DNA of 64,000 nt from Parabacteroides chongii (GCF_029581355.1 NZ_CP120849.1:5426501-5490500), one strand, 5' to 3'; shown: positions 9,021 to 19,304, counted from the stretch's first letter. Numbers and translations are program-made. The notes: generated from the letters alone by a model not told the origin.

Positions 9021-10367
9021 ATGATACAACTCTCTGCTTACAAAGAACATTATAAAGAAACGATACGCCTGGGTGTTCCGATCATGTTGGGACAGTTGGG
9101 CATTATCATTGTCGGGTTTGCCGACAACATCATGGTGGGACATCACAGCACCAACGAACTGGCTGCCGCCTCATTCGTCAATAATTTCTTCAATCTGGCT
9201 TTTATCTTCGGGATGGGTTTCTCATACGGTCTCACTCCTATTATCGGCGGACTTCATGCCAACAAGGAATATCACCAAGCCGGCGAGACACTGAAGAACA
9301 GCCTTTTTATTAACTTCATCGTCGGTGTCCTGTTGAGTTGTCTGATGCTTCTTCTCTTACTGAATATCGATATACTGAAACAGCCGGAAGAGTTGATGCC
9401 GTATATCGTTCCTTACTACATCCTGCAACTATTCTCGGTGATATTTGCCATGCTGTTCAATTCTTTTAAGCAGTTCAGCGACGGTACGACCGATACGGTT
9501 ACGCCGATGTGGATCATGCTGGGGGCGAATGTGCTGAATATCATAGGCAATTATTTCCTTATTTATGGTAAATGCGGTGTACCCGAACTGGGGCTGACAG
9601 GGGCCGGTATTTCTACGCTCGTCAGCCGTATCCTGACTTTTGTTGTTTTCTTTATTTTATTTACCCGGAAGGAAAAATACAAAGAATATCTGAAAGGTTT
9701 CAAAGAGGGTCTTGTCAACCGGCTGAATCTCTCTAAGCTGATACGTTTAGGCTTTCCGGTCGGGCTGTTGATGGGAGTTGAAACAGGGTCGTTCAGCCTA
9801 AGTGTTATTATGATGGGCTGGATAGGAAGTACGGCGTTGGCAGCGCATCAGGTATTGGGGGTTATCACCACGCTGGGGTTTATGGTTTACTATGGAATAG
9901 CGGCAGCTGTTACGATACGGGTCAGCGTATTTAAAGGGTATAGCGATTGGCTGAATATCCGTCAGGCTTCCTTTGCCGGGTTGCATCTGATTATGGGGGT
10001 TGCCGTCCTGTTCGTTTCATTTATCATGTTATTCCATAAGAATATGGGGTATTTGTTTACACCGGAGCATGATGTGGTGGCGATGGTGGCATTGTTGTCG
10101 TGGTCGGTTGTTCTTTATCAGTTCGGCGACGGACTACAAATTTTGTTTGCCAACGCCTTGCGCGGCATATCCGATGTGAAATATATGGCTTACTGCGCTT
10201 TTATCTGCCACTTCGGACTAGCGTTGCCGATCGGGTATATTTGCGGGTTTGTTTTCGATTGGGGAGCGATCGGTATCTGGTGCGGGTTCCCAATTAGCCT
10301 GACAACGTTGGGAGTATTATTATGGAGACGGTTTAATAGGCTTACTCTGAAACCTATAAAGTTATAA
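9021..10367 (+). CDS. MATE-family multidrug/cation exporter
   Basis: This 448-residue inner-membrane protein has about twelve transmembrane helices in two pseudo-repeats. Typical MATE motifs are present: GVPIMLGQLGIIIVGFADNI in helix 1-2 and GFPVGLLMGVETGSF at the start of the second half, followed by STALAAHQVLGVITTLGFM. MATE (NorM/DinF) proteins export drugs, dyes or metabolites using a sodium or proton gradient; the substrate here is unknown. The gene stands alone on the plus strand, between the 22-bp repeat array and a bidirectional terminator. Confidence 0.95.
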   Translation: MIQLSAYKEHYKETIRLGVPIMLGQLGIIIVGFADNIMVGHHSTNELAAASFVNNFFNLAFIFGMGFSYGLTPIIGGLHANKEYHQAGETLKNSLFINFIVGVLLSCLMLLLLLNIDILKQPEELMPYIVPYYILQLFSVIFAMLFNSFKQFSDGTTDTVTPMWIMLGANVLNIIGNYFLIYGKCGVPELGLTGAGISTLVSRILTFVVFFILFTRKEKYKEYLKGFKEGLVNRLNLSKLIRLGFPVGLLMGVETGSFSLSVIMMGWIGSTALAAHQVLGVITTLGFMVYYGIAAAVTIRVSVFKGYSDWLNIRQASFAGLHLIMGVAVLFVSFIMLFHKNMGYLFTPEHDVVAMVALLSWSVVLYQFGDGLQILFANALRGISDVKYMAYCAFICHFGLALPIGYICGFVFDWGAIGIWCGFPISLTTLGVLLWRRFNRLTLKPIKL

Positions 10368-10369
10368 TC

Positions 10370-10428
10370 AAAAATCCCTTTTGTAATCAATGTTGTATAG
10401 TATACAAACAATTACAAAAGGGATTTTT
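10370..10428. terminator. Bidirectional terminator between MATE and the fimbrial operon
   Basis: An 18-bp perfect inverted repeat (AAAAATCCCTTTTGTAAT at 10370-10387, with its complement at 10411-10428) has an inner perfect repeat (TTGTATA / TATACAA) in the loop. T-runs flank both sides. It separates two convergent transcripts: MATE on the plus strand and the large fimbrial-operon gene on the minus strand. Confidence 0.9.
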
Positions 10429-10445
10429 TATATCTATCCACTTTA

Positions 10446-13400
10446 CTACCTCACAATCACCTTACCACCTTTCACTTCTCCCTTTTCTGTTGAAGCCTTT
10501 ACTATGTAGACTCCGCCTGTCAGGTAGAGGCGTTTGACCGATTCGTTGATTGACTGGAGGCTGAGCTGCAAACGACCGGCAAGGTCATATACACGGATTG
10601 TCTTCAGCAGGTCGGAAGCAGAGGTGGCCACTATGATTTCACCGGCTACCGGTGAATAGATAGCAATATCACTTTCTGCATCCAGCCCTTCTTTTCCTCC
10701 ATTCAGGAAATAACGGCCGTGCGTAGAGCCGGGCACAGTTATCTTCGTGTTCAAGGCATCCAGCCGGATACTTTCATCCAACAGGGCGTCGTAGAGATAG
10801 AGCGGGCTGTCAAACTGCTCGATGCCTTCGAAGGTAAGGGTTACATCTTCTGCATCATCGCTATAGATACCCAATGGGATGTTGCTGATGTCCGACGTTT
10901 GGTTAATGGCCACCGCCTGGCTTCCGGCTACACTGTAAAGAGCCGGATGCTGTTTCTCGTCCGTATCCAACAAGACGACGGCATCCTCACCGACGCGGTA
11001 GGCGGCATCCGCCCCTTCCCGCTTGATGATGGAAATAGCACTGCGCTCCCCTTTCCGCTCCGTCGAGATGTAAAGAGTCGGGAAGGCTTCTTCTTCCGAC
11101 GAACGGGTCTCCAACGTAGAGGCATAATCTGCCGCCATCATTTCCGGAGTGAAAGTGACGGTAAGGGATGGATTCTCCCCTTCTTTCTGAGTACTATTCT
11201 TCTGCACAAAGAAACCTTGCATAGTCTTCAGGAAACCGCCGGTACTACCGCCGGTACTTACTACTGTTCCATCTTCTTTTAATACAAATGCATCGTATTC
11301 CGTCCAATAAGTACGAGACAATCCAGGATTTCCATTAAAGAAAGCATCCATATTCAGATAAGTCATAAACGGATTACCGACAAAGAAGAAGGTACCGTTA
11401 GTAGCATTGGTAACTGTTGCTTTTAATTCTTGCTCCGGTGTGTCAGCATCAAAACTTAGTTTATCACGTAAAGATATAATTCCCTGATTAATAGAATATT
11501 TATCACTTTCCTCTGTCTTACCTTCTGTATCATAATAATTATACCATGTATCACCTTTAGGCAAACGCACCAAAGCCCTATCATTACTAAAGTTTTCCAC
11601 ACTGCTGTAGAAGCCGGTACCCGGTTTATAAGGAACTGACACATCATTATATTCTACGCTCCAGTTGGAAGCGACAGCAGCATATGTTTCATCTGCCGTT
11701 CCATTTTTTAAATATATCTTTGCACTATTATCCCATATCTTCTGGTAGAAAGCAGGATTAAAACGGTTATTGCTTTTTTCATCAAATTTTATTGTATACT
11801 CCCCTCCAGTAGAACTCGACACTATAAATACTGGAGATTCCTGTCGTCCGGTACCTCCTGTGGAATACATATCACCCGCTATCACCTCTTGCAAAGGAGA
11901 AGACAAGAAATACTTTTTATTCTTATCCATTTCAAACTCAACTTTTGCCTTATTGTAATGCAGCAAATCCTGTCGCATCAAGGTAGCTCTAGGTTTAAAG
12001 TAAATAAAATTGCACGTATTTCCATAATAATGAGTTACCGAATATACGTTATCAGAGGGAGAACTCTTTATCACCATATCATATTCTATACGCTCAGTGG
12101 CATCGCCGATTTGCTGAATTTCCTGAATATTCGGTTTCATATCCAAAGATTGATCATCATTCTTCTGATCCAGTTTATATAACCAGGAACTATTTTCCGG
12201 TTTAAGAACCGTTACATACGAGAAATCCATCGGAGCAAAGGCAAACTCCAGGTCTGTTCGTATTGGTCCATCTGTCTTATTTGCATCCACACTTTCCAGT
12301 TTTCCATCCACATATAGCTCTGCCTGATTCGAACGACGCCACAAACCATCGTTGTTCCAGTTACGCGAAGATCCATCGCTGACCCATGTCAGATATTTAG
12401 GAACAATCTTCAGAGGCAGATAAACTATACCATGGCAACTATTGGTTGGCTCACCACTTATTTGCTGTTCCTCTAACTCAATTTTTAAAGTATAAATAAA
12501 ACCCTCCAACGGCTTGAAGTCTGGCAGAAACTGAAGTTGGATATAATTATTATTGGCTAATGATGTTTTTATATCTGCTCCAGTAAGTACAGCCCTGGCT
12601 GGCTCTCCCTCCACATAATTACCATTCAAACTATACAATCTGATTGTATCGGAGACTCCTTTTGAAAAACCTAAATGATCAGCATTTTCAGCTTGTGAGA
12701 GTTTAAAATGCCGTACGGGTATCCGTAATGACTTGCCCGCATTAGCTTCCATAGAACTCTTTCTGCATTCTTTTACGTAATGAGTCCCAATACGCAAAGG
12801 TACTTGCAACATATCATCCGGATACTTTATATCAGGCAGCCCCAACTGTACTACAGGGGCTGTCTCTGTCGCTTCAAGTATCATTTGACGGGGATTCATA
12901 CAAAGCAATGCACCGGCTCGATTCGTCTTATTTTCTATCTCCTCCAGCAACTTATCCATATCTACCGAAAAAGGCAGGGAGTAGAAAGTTAGACGCTCTT
13001 TATCCAATATAAATTCCGGATCATGAACAGACAATAGTAATTGGCCGTCATCTACCATTTCTATCAGCCTCTGCTGTATCTCTTTCAATGTCTGAGAACT
13101 TGGCTGCCATTTCCTCAAATCCTCTTCCGTACCTTCTTTCCGGTCATTGGGCGACAAGTCCTTATTCAGTTCCTTTCTGAAAGTTTGTAGATCATCAAAC
13201 AACTCCCATATATACGACGGTACTTCACCCTCGCCCTCCACTTCCGGATCGTTGGGCGAGAAATACCAGTCGAAACAGTAATAAGTTGGTGCAAACGTGA
13301 TAACATTACCATCGGGATCAACCGCCTGCAAAGCAGCATTCACATTCACCGGATTATTCATACACAACCCATGTGGGTCATATTCCGCCTGTCCGTTAAT

Positions 13401-16292
13401 CACCAACCGGATCGGATCCATCACATGAAACGGGGCAATCAACGCACATTTGGAGTGCGGGTCGGCACTACCGCCATCAGACACATCTTTCTGATTACCA
13501 TTGAGCAACATCACATAATACTCTACTCCCGGAAGCAACTCATCTGGCTTTTTGTCATCCGATTCTCTCACAGCCTGCCTGGCCTTCATCCCCGTCTGTA
13601 TATCCGCCAAAAAGATAAATCCCTTATCAGGATTGGCATCGCCTTCTGTAGGGAAACCTCCCTCATCCACATTTTCAGGCATAAACCAGGCACAGTTGAT
13701 AGGGGCTATCCCCAAATCGTGAAAGAGCTGATAAGCAGAGCTCAAATCACCTGACTCATATTGGCTCGGCTCCTTAGCATCTTCCGGTAAAATGTTTTTA
13801 TCCTTCAAATCATTAAACCGTTCCTGATATTCCTTCAAAGCCCGAAGGTTCAATTTTTTAGACAACTCATTTGCCTCCTCTTGATTCGTCGGTATATCCT
13901 CTATTCTCGTCGATATGATTACACGTCCGAATTGACTAATAAATCCATCCCCGTTATAATCCATCTGCAACCATTCATGCACTTCATCATAAATATCCCT
14001 CGTAGGCGGCTGCACGTGAAAGTCTCTTAGGAAGGAATAATACAAATTCTTGAAGTAGTCACTTTTCTGATCTTTATCTTCCCCATTACTAGTATCATCC
14101 AAACCTTCAAGTCCCAGGCGAAGCAAAGCGTACTTCTTTTTATCATCATCAGAAAGCTGACTCCATACCTTATCACCAGGCTTCAAGTTCATATTCTCCA
14201 GCAAGGTCTGATAATTAGAGCGCAGCAACACCGAGTTCAAATCGCAAGTTGCTTTACGGCGCACATAGATATTGGGAGTAGAGCGATACACTTTAATCTC
14301 ATCAACAGCATAGTCCGCACCGTCGGAGTGCTGACAATTGTTGAATAAATCCAAACGATACGACTGAAAGCTCAGCGTATTAGGAACTGAAAATTCATAA
14401 CAAATCTGCTGCCACCTCATAAGATTCGGATTATTTGCATTGTCCGCCCTGGCCGGAGTACGCCGCATGGAACCGCTATAGAAGGTATGTAAATCTACCT
14501 CCTCACCTTCTTCCGTAATACCTTTGAATGTCAAACCGATATCTCCGGCAACAGCATCAGTAGCGGAAGTAGACTCCATATTGCAGACCCACGCCGTCAC
14601 CAACAGCTTGGTATCCGAACACAGCTCTGTATTTACCGGCAGAGAAACGATACGCCCCGGCTCATCAATAGCATCCAGATACAAAAAATATCCCATCTTA
14701 TCCGGGGTGGTTTTGCCACTCAATAACTGCCGTTCGTACAGCCGGTCATACGTTTTTACATAATATCCACCGGGTTTATAGTAGTAGTTATTGTAGCTAC
14801 TAAGACCATATACTTCCAATGTTTTAAAAAAGGCATATTCGGAACGGGATAAAGAACGCTGCATCGGAGTTCTCTGCCCCTTATCTACTGCCCTCAAATC
14901 AGCAAAAGCATAATCGGACGACCCCTTATTCAAGCGTGTCAACCTATAATTTTCCGCAGACTTTTCAGGAACCTTATTCCCATCTGCCTCCGGATCATCG
15001 AAGTTGATTTCGGCAATCAGGTCATAGTTCACATCCTCATCCAAGCGATCCTGTTCGCGCTTAACATAGTTGTAATCGTTTGCGCCTTTCAACTCTTCTG
15101 CCGTTTTAGGGTCTGAATAAGGATCTAAATAGACCGTGATAAGGGCTACCGGATACCAATCATTTTCATCAAGAGAGACTTCAGCCGTAATATATCTAGT
15201 CAGATCCTCCTCACTCGAATTAGCTGTAGCATCTCCTTCCAAACCGACACAATAAAAGACCGAAGCATTGTTAATAAATTTTCCCGGCAGATCAGTACCT
15301 TTCACATAATCAGCATACGTAGCACCCAAAGTAGCAAACAAATGCTCCATAACATACCCTTCTTTGGGTACTAGATGCTCCTTATTACTATCCCCCTGCT
15401 TCTTTTTATGTACTGTTGTACACTCCATAGGCTCTTTACTCCCATTAAACACTCGCCAACGAACATATCTAGCTGCACCAGAATGAATACTATCTATCTT
15501 AATATCTTCAGAACTCTTGAGATAATAATTCGACAACACTTCCTTCAAACGGAAATTAACCCCCGTCTGCCACTCTTTAGTTCCATGATTCTTTTTGAGA
15601 CGAAGAGGTGTATGTACAGTATATTTTTCAAAGAAACCAGCCTCGACCAAGGTGTTTACCCCCAGCTTTTTAGCTGCCTCTTCGTATTCTTCCTTCGCTT
15701 TTTTCAACTGCTCATATCTACTCTTTGCATTTTTGATAATGAACTTACGGCGGAGATTGATAGCTGTGGGTAATTGATTAATATTAGTACTATCTTCATT
15801 CCACTTCCAATCGTTCCAGGCACTTGCATCCCATGCCAGTGAATCGAGGATACCGGTAACACCTCCTACGTTATCTTTATCTGCAACATATTCCACATAG
15901 CTATAATGAGGCTGAGACACTGCTGATTGCTGAGTTTTTGCCACATAACATTTTAGATTTTGATCATATTTAAAAGCTATAGTATCACTTTGCTTTTTCC
16001 ACAGCAAATGTTCTTCATACCAACCCTCATCTATATCTTTATTATCCCCTAATTGTAGCCAACGTGAAAATCCATGAATGTTTGCAGCTGAGGAGTTGGA
16101 CTGTACAAACATACGTGTATGCTCACCCGGATATACATAGATTGTATCCGTTCTTTCATGCCAGATATGTCCTCGTTCATACTGTTCCCCCTCTACTTCC
16201 TGGGCAGAAACTAAACGGCTTGCTGCCAGCAAGAAAAGAAAGAAGAGATAAGCCGGTCGGCGTAATATGTTATTATATTGAAATCTTTTCAT
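10446..16292 (-). CDS. Very large secreted protein with T9SS-type C-terminal sorting domain, probable fimbrial tip or adhesin
   Basis: This 1948-residue protein has a signal peptide (FFLFLLAASRLVSAQ) and no membrane anchor. The last 75 or so residues look like a Por-secretion (type IX) C-terminal domain: IAIYSPVAGEIIVATSASD, IRVYDLAGRLQLSLQ, then GGVYIVKASTEKG and GGKVIVR at the end. The middle is rich in aromatic and acidic beta-type sequence with one EF-hand-like loop (DYNGDGFISQFG). I recognise no enzyme domain. It is the last gene of the fimbrial operon. In Porphyromonas gingivalis the mfa operon also ends with a large T9SS-exported tip component (Mfa5), so a tip or adhesin role is a reasonable inference from position and size. 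It has no obvious vWA domain of the Mfa5 kind. Confidence 0.7.
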   Translation of the reverse strand: MKRFQYNNILRRPAYLFFLFLLAASRLVSAQEVEGEQYERGHIWHERTDTIYVYPGEHTRMFVQSNSSAANIHGFSRWLQLGDNKDIDEGWYEEHLLWKKQSDTIAFKYDQNLKCYVAKTQQSAVSQPHYSYVEYVADKDNVGGVTGILDSLAWDASAWNDWKWNEDSTNINQLPTAINLRRKFIIKNAKSRYEQLKKAKEEYEEAAKKLGVNTLVEAGFFEKYTVHTPLRLKKNHGTKEWQTGVNFRLKEVLSNYYLKSSEDIKIDSIHSGAARYVRWRVFNGSKEPMECTTVHKKKQGDSNKEHLVPKEGYVMEHLFATLGATYADYVKGTDLPGKFINNASVFYCVGLEGDATANSSEEDLTRYITAEVSLDENDWYPVALITVYLDPYSDPKTAEELKGANDYNYVKREQDRLDEDVNYDLIAEINFDDPEADGNKVPEKSAENYRLTRLNKGSSDYAFADLRAVDKGQRTPMQRSLSRSEYAFFKTLEVYGLSSYNNYYYKPGGYYVKTYDRLYERQLLSGKTTPDKMGYFLYLDAIDEPGRIVSLPVNTELCSDTKLLVTAWVCNMESTSATDAVAGDIGLTFKGITEEGEEVDLHTFYSGSMRRTPARADNANNPNLMRWQQICYEFSVPNTLSFQSYRLDLFNNCQHSDGADYAVDEIKVYRSTPNIYVRRKATCDLNSVLLRSNYQTLLENMNLKPGDKVWSQLSDDDKKKYALLRLGLEGLDDTSNGEDKDQKSDYFKNLYYSFLRDFHVQPPTRDIYDEVHEWLQMDYNGDGFISQFGRVIISTRIEDIPTNQEEANELSKKLNLRALKEYQERFNDLKDKNILPEDAKEPSQYESGDLSSAYQLFHDLGIAPINCAWFMPENVDEGGFPTEGDANPDKGFIFLADIQTGMKARQAVRESDDKKPDELLPGVEYYVMLLNGNQKDVSDGGSADPHSKCALIAPFHVMDPIRLVINGQAEYDPHGLCMNNPVNVNAALQAVDPDGNVITFAPTYYCFDWYFSPNDPEVEGEGEVPSYIWELFDDLQTFRKELNKDLSPNDRKEGTEEDLRKWQPSSQTLKEIQQRLIEMVDDGQLLLSVHDPEFILDKERLTFYSLPFSVDMDKLLEEIENKTNRAGALLCMNPRQMILEATETAPVVQLGLPDIKYPDDMLQVPLRIGTHYVKECRKSSMEANAGKSLRIPVRHFKLSQAENADHLGFSKGVSDTIRLYSLNGNYVEGEPARAVLTGADIKTSLANNNYIQLQFLPDFKPLEGFIYTLKIELEEQQISGEPTNSCHGIVYLPLKIVPKYLTWVSDGSSRNWNNDGLWRRSNQAELYVDGKLESVDANKTDGPIRTDLEFAFAPMDFSYVTVLKPENSSWLYKLDQKNDDQSLDMKPNIQEIQQIGDATERIEYDMVIKSSPSDNVYSVTHYYGNTCNFIYFKPRATLMRQDLLHYNKAKVEFEMDKNKKYFLSSPLQEVIAGDMYSTGGTGRQESPVFIVSSSTGGEYTIKFDEKSNNRFNPAFYQKIWDNSAKIYLKNGTADETYAAVASNWSVEYNDVSVPYKPGTGFYSSVENFSNDRALVRLPKGDTWYNYYDTEGKTEESDKYSINQGIISLRDKLSFDADTPEQELKATVTNATNGTFFFVGNPFMTYLNMDAFFNGNPGLSRTYWTEYDAFVLKEDGTVVSTGGSTGGFLKTMQGFFVQKNSTQKEGENPSLTVTFTPEMMAADYASTLETRSSEEEAFPTLYISTERKGERSAISIIKREGADAAYRVGEDAVVLLDTDEKQHPALYSVAGSQAVAINQTSDISNIPLGIYSDDAEDVTLTFEGIEQFDSPLYLYDALLDESIRLDALNTKITVPGSTHGRYFLNGGKEGLDAESDIAIYSPVAGEIIVATSASDLLKTIRVYDLAGRLQLSLQSINESVKRLYLTGGVYIVKASTEKGEVKGGKVIVR

Positions 16293-16305
16293 ACTTTCTA
16301 TCTGT

Positions 16306-17663
16306 TTAGTAAATAAGCTTTATCTCGTAGTCGATATTTGTTTTGCTATCATTAGCAATCTCTACCGTAAATGATAAGGTAGCCGTTCCCTTTCTATGAA
16401 CCATTAATTTAACTTCCTTAACCTCAGTAAGGTCTTCCGGTTCACTTCCGTTCAACCAAGTAATAGCCCCATCCTCTGATATTAGTTTACAATCTTTTAT
16501 TGTAAAGTTAACCTCAGTGTCAGTTGACCCAAGAGCCTTTTTCACAGCCTCCAAATGAATCGTCAGTACACCGGTATTCTTAATCTGATACTCACGGCTG
16601 GAGATAAAATCCAGTTGAAACGCAAACGGGTAGCCACCGATAGGAGCACGCTGCTCGCTAACCGATACATTCAAGGCATATTCGCTCAATACTAATGGTA
16701 TTATTAAATAGTCATTGCGACGCACATAGGTGAAGTTGGTTACACCGGTCTTCGTTTCATTCTTTGGTTTCGTAATCTTAACATCCACTTTAATACTATC
16801 TTTACCTAACGAAGTTTCATGTACATAAAAGACTTTTTCCACCGGCCCCCCCCACCTACAACTACAGCATTATTTAATATCCCCCAAACAGGATTCAACG
16901 ACGTAGTACCATTAGGGAATAACGGTAACTCTATTTTCCCTATATCATTCAACAACGATTTATAAGGTAGGGTATAAATAGAGTCTCTATTTCGAAATTT
17001 GCTTACATCCACTGTGGTTGTAAAATCATCTTCCATTTTATTGCTTATGCTCACCTTCACCTTGGCAACCATACGATATAAAGGAATACTTATCTCCTTT
17101 TCTCTTAGTTCATGAAAATGACTGGACATGGGAATAGGAGGAGTTTTAGGTTCAGTACCCTCTTTCCCATTGTCTATCACTAAATCTTCCTTTATCCTGA
17201 CATGTGGCATCCCAACTAATGCCCCTTCAACATTAAACGTCACCGGCAACTTCTTCCCCACCTCCAGCGCAGCCAAAATCTCATCACTATTCGTCAGCAG
17301 CTCGCTTTTCAAATTAGAAAACGCATACACATAAGCCGCCTCCTTAGGCACATCCTCCAAGCGGATGGTTTTCTCAAAGACGGTCATGTTGTTGTTCTCT
17401 TCCTTTAACACTTCGCTATGGGTTTGCAAAATCACGCCTTCACTGTCCGTAATCACTAAAAGCACATCCTCCATTCCCTCATACTGCGTCGAATTGATAT
17501 CCTCTCCACTTCCTTTAAGCATCAAATGAAAATCCACCGTCTTAAAATCTCCCGGCAGCGGGCCGACAGGCTCCTCGTCTGCACAGGTGCAAAGGAAGAA
17601 GGGGAGCAAGAACAGCAGCAAAGGCAAGAAGCCGATATTTATGAATTGATATTTCATACACAT
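16306..17663 (-). CDS. Fimbrial accessory lipoprotein, frameshifted at a G8 tract
   Basis: Two overlapping frames (codons 17663-16806 and 16842-16306) make one protein of about 450 residues when joined. The first begins with a lipoprotein signal (LLLFLLPFFLCTC) and has FimB/Mfa2-like features: VDFHLMLKGSGED, then SEGVILQTHSEVL, then KEAAYVYAFSNL. It ends shortly after VVVGGGGRW. The second continues from PVEKVFYVHETSLG with beta-rich sequence ending YEIKLIY. The break is a run of eight G on the coding strand (complement of 16846-16853); nine G would restore the frame exactly. The gene lies 15 bases after the FimB/Mfa2 gene and 13 bases before the large tip gene. Either a sequencing error or slipped-strand phase variation explains it. 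Confidence 0.75.
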
Positions 17664-17677
17664 TTACTTATATCCAT

Positions 17678-18754
17678 TTACAAATCCGTTTCATTCAACC
17701 GTATCACCCAATCCTTTACCTGGATAGTGTAACAAGCATAGCCGATGATCGGATCTTCGGGATTGGGATCAGGGTCTGGGTCGGGATTGGGATCAGGGTC
17801 AGGGTCAGGATCAGGATCAGGATCGGGATCCGGGCAAGTGATTGGGGTCAGGAAGAAGATGATGGAATATTCGTCCTGACGGTCCAGGTATTCCTGGGCA
17901 CTGATGTCGTGACCCTCCATTTTTGTGAGCAAAAGGTAATTGTTGAGGTTAATATTCAACACATCTTTTTCCCAGCCCCTATGCTGTACGATCAGACGGA
18001 AGTTCTCGCCCGCCATCAGACGCATGGTGTTCATTTCGGCAACGGCTACCAGCTGGCCGGAGACCGTAGACTCAGGGTCGGGGTCGGCAGCTATCTCCAC
18101 GTTTTCGGTGTAGTAAGGGAGGTAGCTGATGGCCGGGTCGGGCAGCAGACTGTTGTCGTAGTCCATATAGCCGTTGTCGGCCACGATGCGGAAGGTGAAG
18201 TCGTTCACGTCCATATTGTCGCCTTTCACGTTTTGGAGTACGAAACGCAGTTTGTTGGTGTCTTTGGCCAGACTGATGGTGTCGCTCTCGTGGGCAAGGC
18301 CGGAGACGACGATGGTGTCGAGGCTGTGCCAAAGGGGGTGCAGTTCGCGGGGTTGCGTGCCGTCCGACTGGCGGAGGGTGCGCACGCGTATGTCTTCCAC
18401 CGGCGAAGTGCCGGGGGTGAGTTGCGGCAGTTGGTAGGTGCCTTCGTCGAGGCCTGCCCACGAAACCAGGTAGTAGGTGCCGGGAGGAAGGTCGAGACGG
18501 ATGTCGTTGGCCTTCAGTTCGTCGCCTTCAATCTGCCGCTGCCGGAGGAAGGTACCCTGGTCGTCGCAGATAAAGAGGGAGACCTGGTCGACTTCGTGTT
18601 GGAAAGCGTCGGCAAACTTCATATTATAATCGTACACATAATGCAGACGAAATTCGCACGGCGGCAAGGTGTCGTCGTGGATATAGTCGCAGGCAGACGC
18701 TCCCAATAAAAGGAGTGAAGAGACTAATCGGATGTACGTAATTAATCGTTTCAT
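17678..18754 (-). CDS. FimB/Mfa2-family fimbrial subunit (DUF1812) with Pro-Asp repeat
   Basis: This 358-residue lipoprotein (signal LLLLGASACDYIHDD) has the family hallmarks: FRLHYVYDYNMKFADAF, VSLFICDDQGTFL, and LPPGTYYLVSWAGL. FimB/Mfa2 proteins anchor fimbriae in the outer membrane and limit their length. Near residues 309-336 there is a Pro-Asp/Asn dipeptide repeat encoded by about twelve hexanucleotides (17761-17834). After it the chain ends with VKDWVIRLNETDL, which matches the C-terminal strand of the neighbouring major fimbrillin (VKDWVIRDN). The reading frame is notably more GC-rich than its neighbours. It lies downstream of the fimbrillin gene after a repeat-filled spacer. Confidence 0.85.
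   Translation of the reverse strand: MKRLITYIRLVSSLLLLGASACDYIHDDTLPPCEFRLHYVYDYNMKFADAFQHEVDQVSLFICDDQGTFLRQRQIEGDELKANDIRLDLPPGTYYLVSWAGLDEGTYQLPQLTPGTSPVEDIRVRTLRQSDGTQPRELHPLWHSLDTIVVSGLAHESDTISLAKDTNKLRFVLQNVKGDNMDVNDFTFRIVADNGYMDYDNSLLPDPAISYLPYYTENVEIAADPDPESTVSGQLVAVAEMNTMRLMAGENFRLIVQHRGWEKDVLNINLNNYLLLTKMEGHDISAQEYLDRQDEYSIIFFLTPITCPDPDPDPDPDPDPDPNPDPDPDPNPEDPIIGYACYTIQVKDWVIRLNETDL
17761..17834 (-). repeat. Hexanucleotide repeat encoding (Pro-Asp)n
   Basis: About twelve degenerate copies of a GATCCN-type hexamer on the coding strand encode alternating Pro and Asp/Asn. The unit is six bases, so copy-number changes stay in frame and would only vary the length of a linker before the last strand of the protein. 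Confidence 0.85.
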
Positions 18755-18840
18755 ATGCTATATTTTTTTGTCCCAATTTGGGTTCACCTTTCACTTTTTG
18801 CCTTTTACGCCTTGTTATACAAGGAATAATGAGATGAAGG

Positions 18841-18905
18841 GTTGTCTTTTTCCGGCGTCACCTGGTGACGCCACTCGTTCAGCGAGGTGACGCCGGAAAG
18901 ACAAC
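18841..18905. repeat. Long hairpin with two alternative pairings between fimbrillin and FimB genes
   Basis: The arms 18841-18863 and 18885-18905 pair over 21 bases with a two-base bulge. The first arm also contains GGCGTCACC, which can pair with GGTGACGCC either immediately next to it (18864-18872) or in the far arm. Two mutually exclusive stems are therefore possible in the mRNA. A role in uneven expression of fimbrillin and anchor is an inference. Confidence 0.75.
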
Positions 18906-18987
18906 TGCATTCACCCTTCTATTGATTGATTATCAAGAAACAGCTTATAAGGGTGATGGAAGTGACGCTGTTTTTGTAAAAACTTTT

Positions 18988-19215
18988 TCAGAAGCAGTGT
19001 TTCGGAAACAAGTTCCGCCGGTCTGCTTCGCCCGGCTATCGGTTTTGAACGGGTCGGCAGCCGGTTGAAATGGGTGCTGACCCGTTTGGTAATGAATAGG
19101 CAGCCATTTGGAATGGGTGCCTATCCGTTTGGATAGTGCTGCCGACGTTTTTGGAAAAAGCCGCCGACGTTTGCGAAAAAAAGCGGGCGGTTTTTGCAAA
19201 AAAGTCGTATTTCTT
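18988..19215. repeat. Degenerate 20-22 bp repeat array in the fimbrial spacer
   Basis: About ten imperfect units of 20-22 bases, each starting with a TTTGG or TTTTG-like stretch and ending with GCC/CCG, run through this stretch. Adjacent units are partly complementary (for example ATAGGCAGCC with GGGTGCCTAT), giving possible hairpins. There is no supported reading frame. Confidence 0.6.
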
Positions 19216-19238
19216 GTTGCGCCCTTACAGGGCTTCCA

Positions 19239-19304
19239 GTCGTAACAACCAAAGGTCTCTGTCGTTATGAGCAGAGTTCGCGGTCGCTATGACTAGGTGC
19301 TGTT
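19239..19304. repeat. Three 22-bp units beginning GTCGT/GTCGC
   Basis: Units start at 19239, 19261 and 19283, exactly 22 bases apart, each opening with GTCGTAA, GTCGTTA or GTCGCTA. The rest of each unit diverges. Confidence 0.65.

Noticed and set aside
17909-18709. 266-codon plus-strand reading frame opposite the FimB gene
   Set aside because: It is an antisense shadow of a GC-rich gene with no recognisable motif and no spacing to other plus-strand genes.
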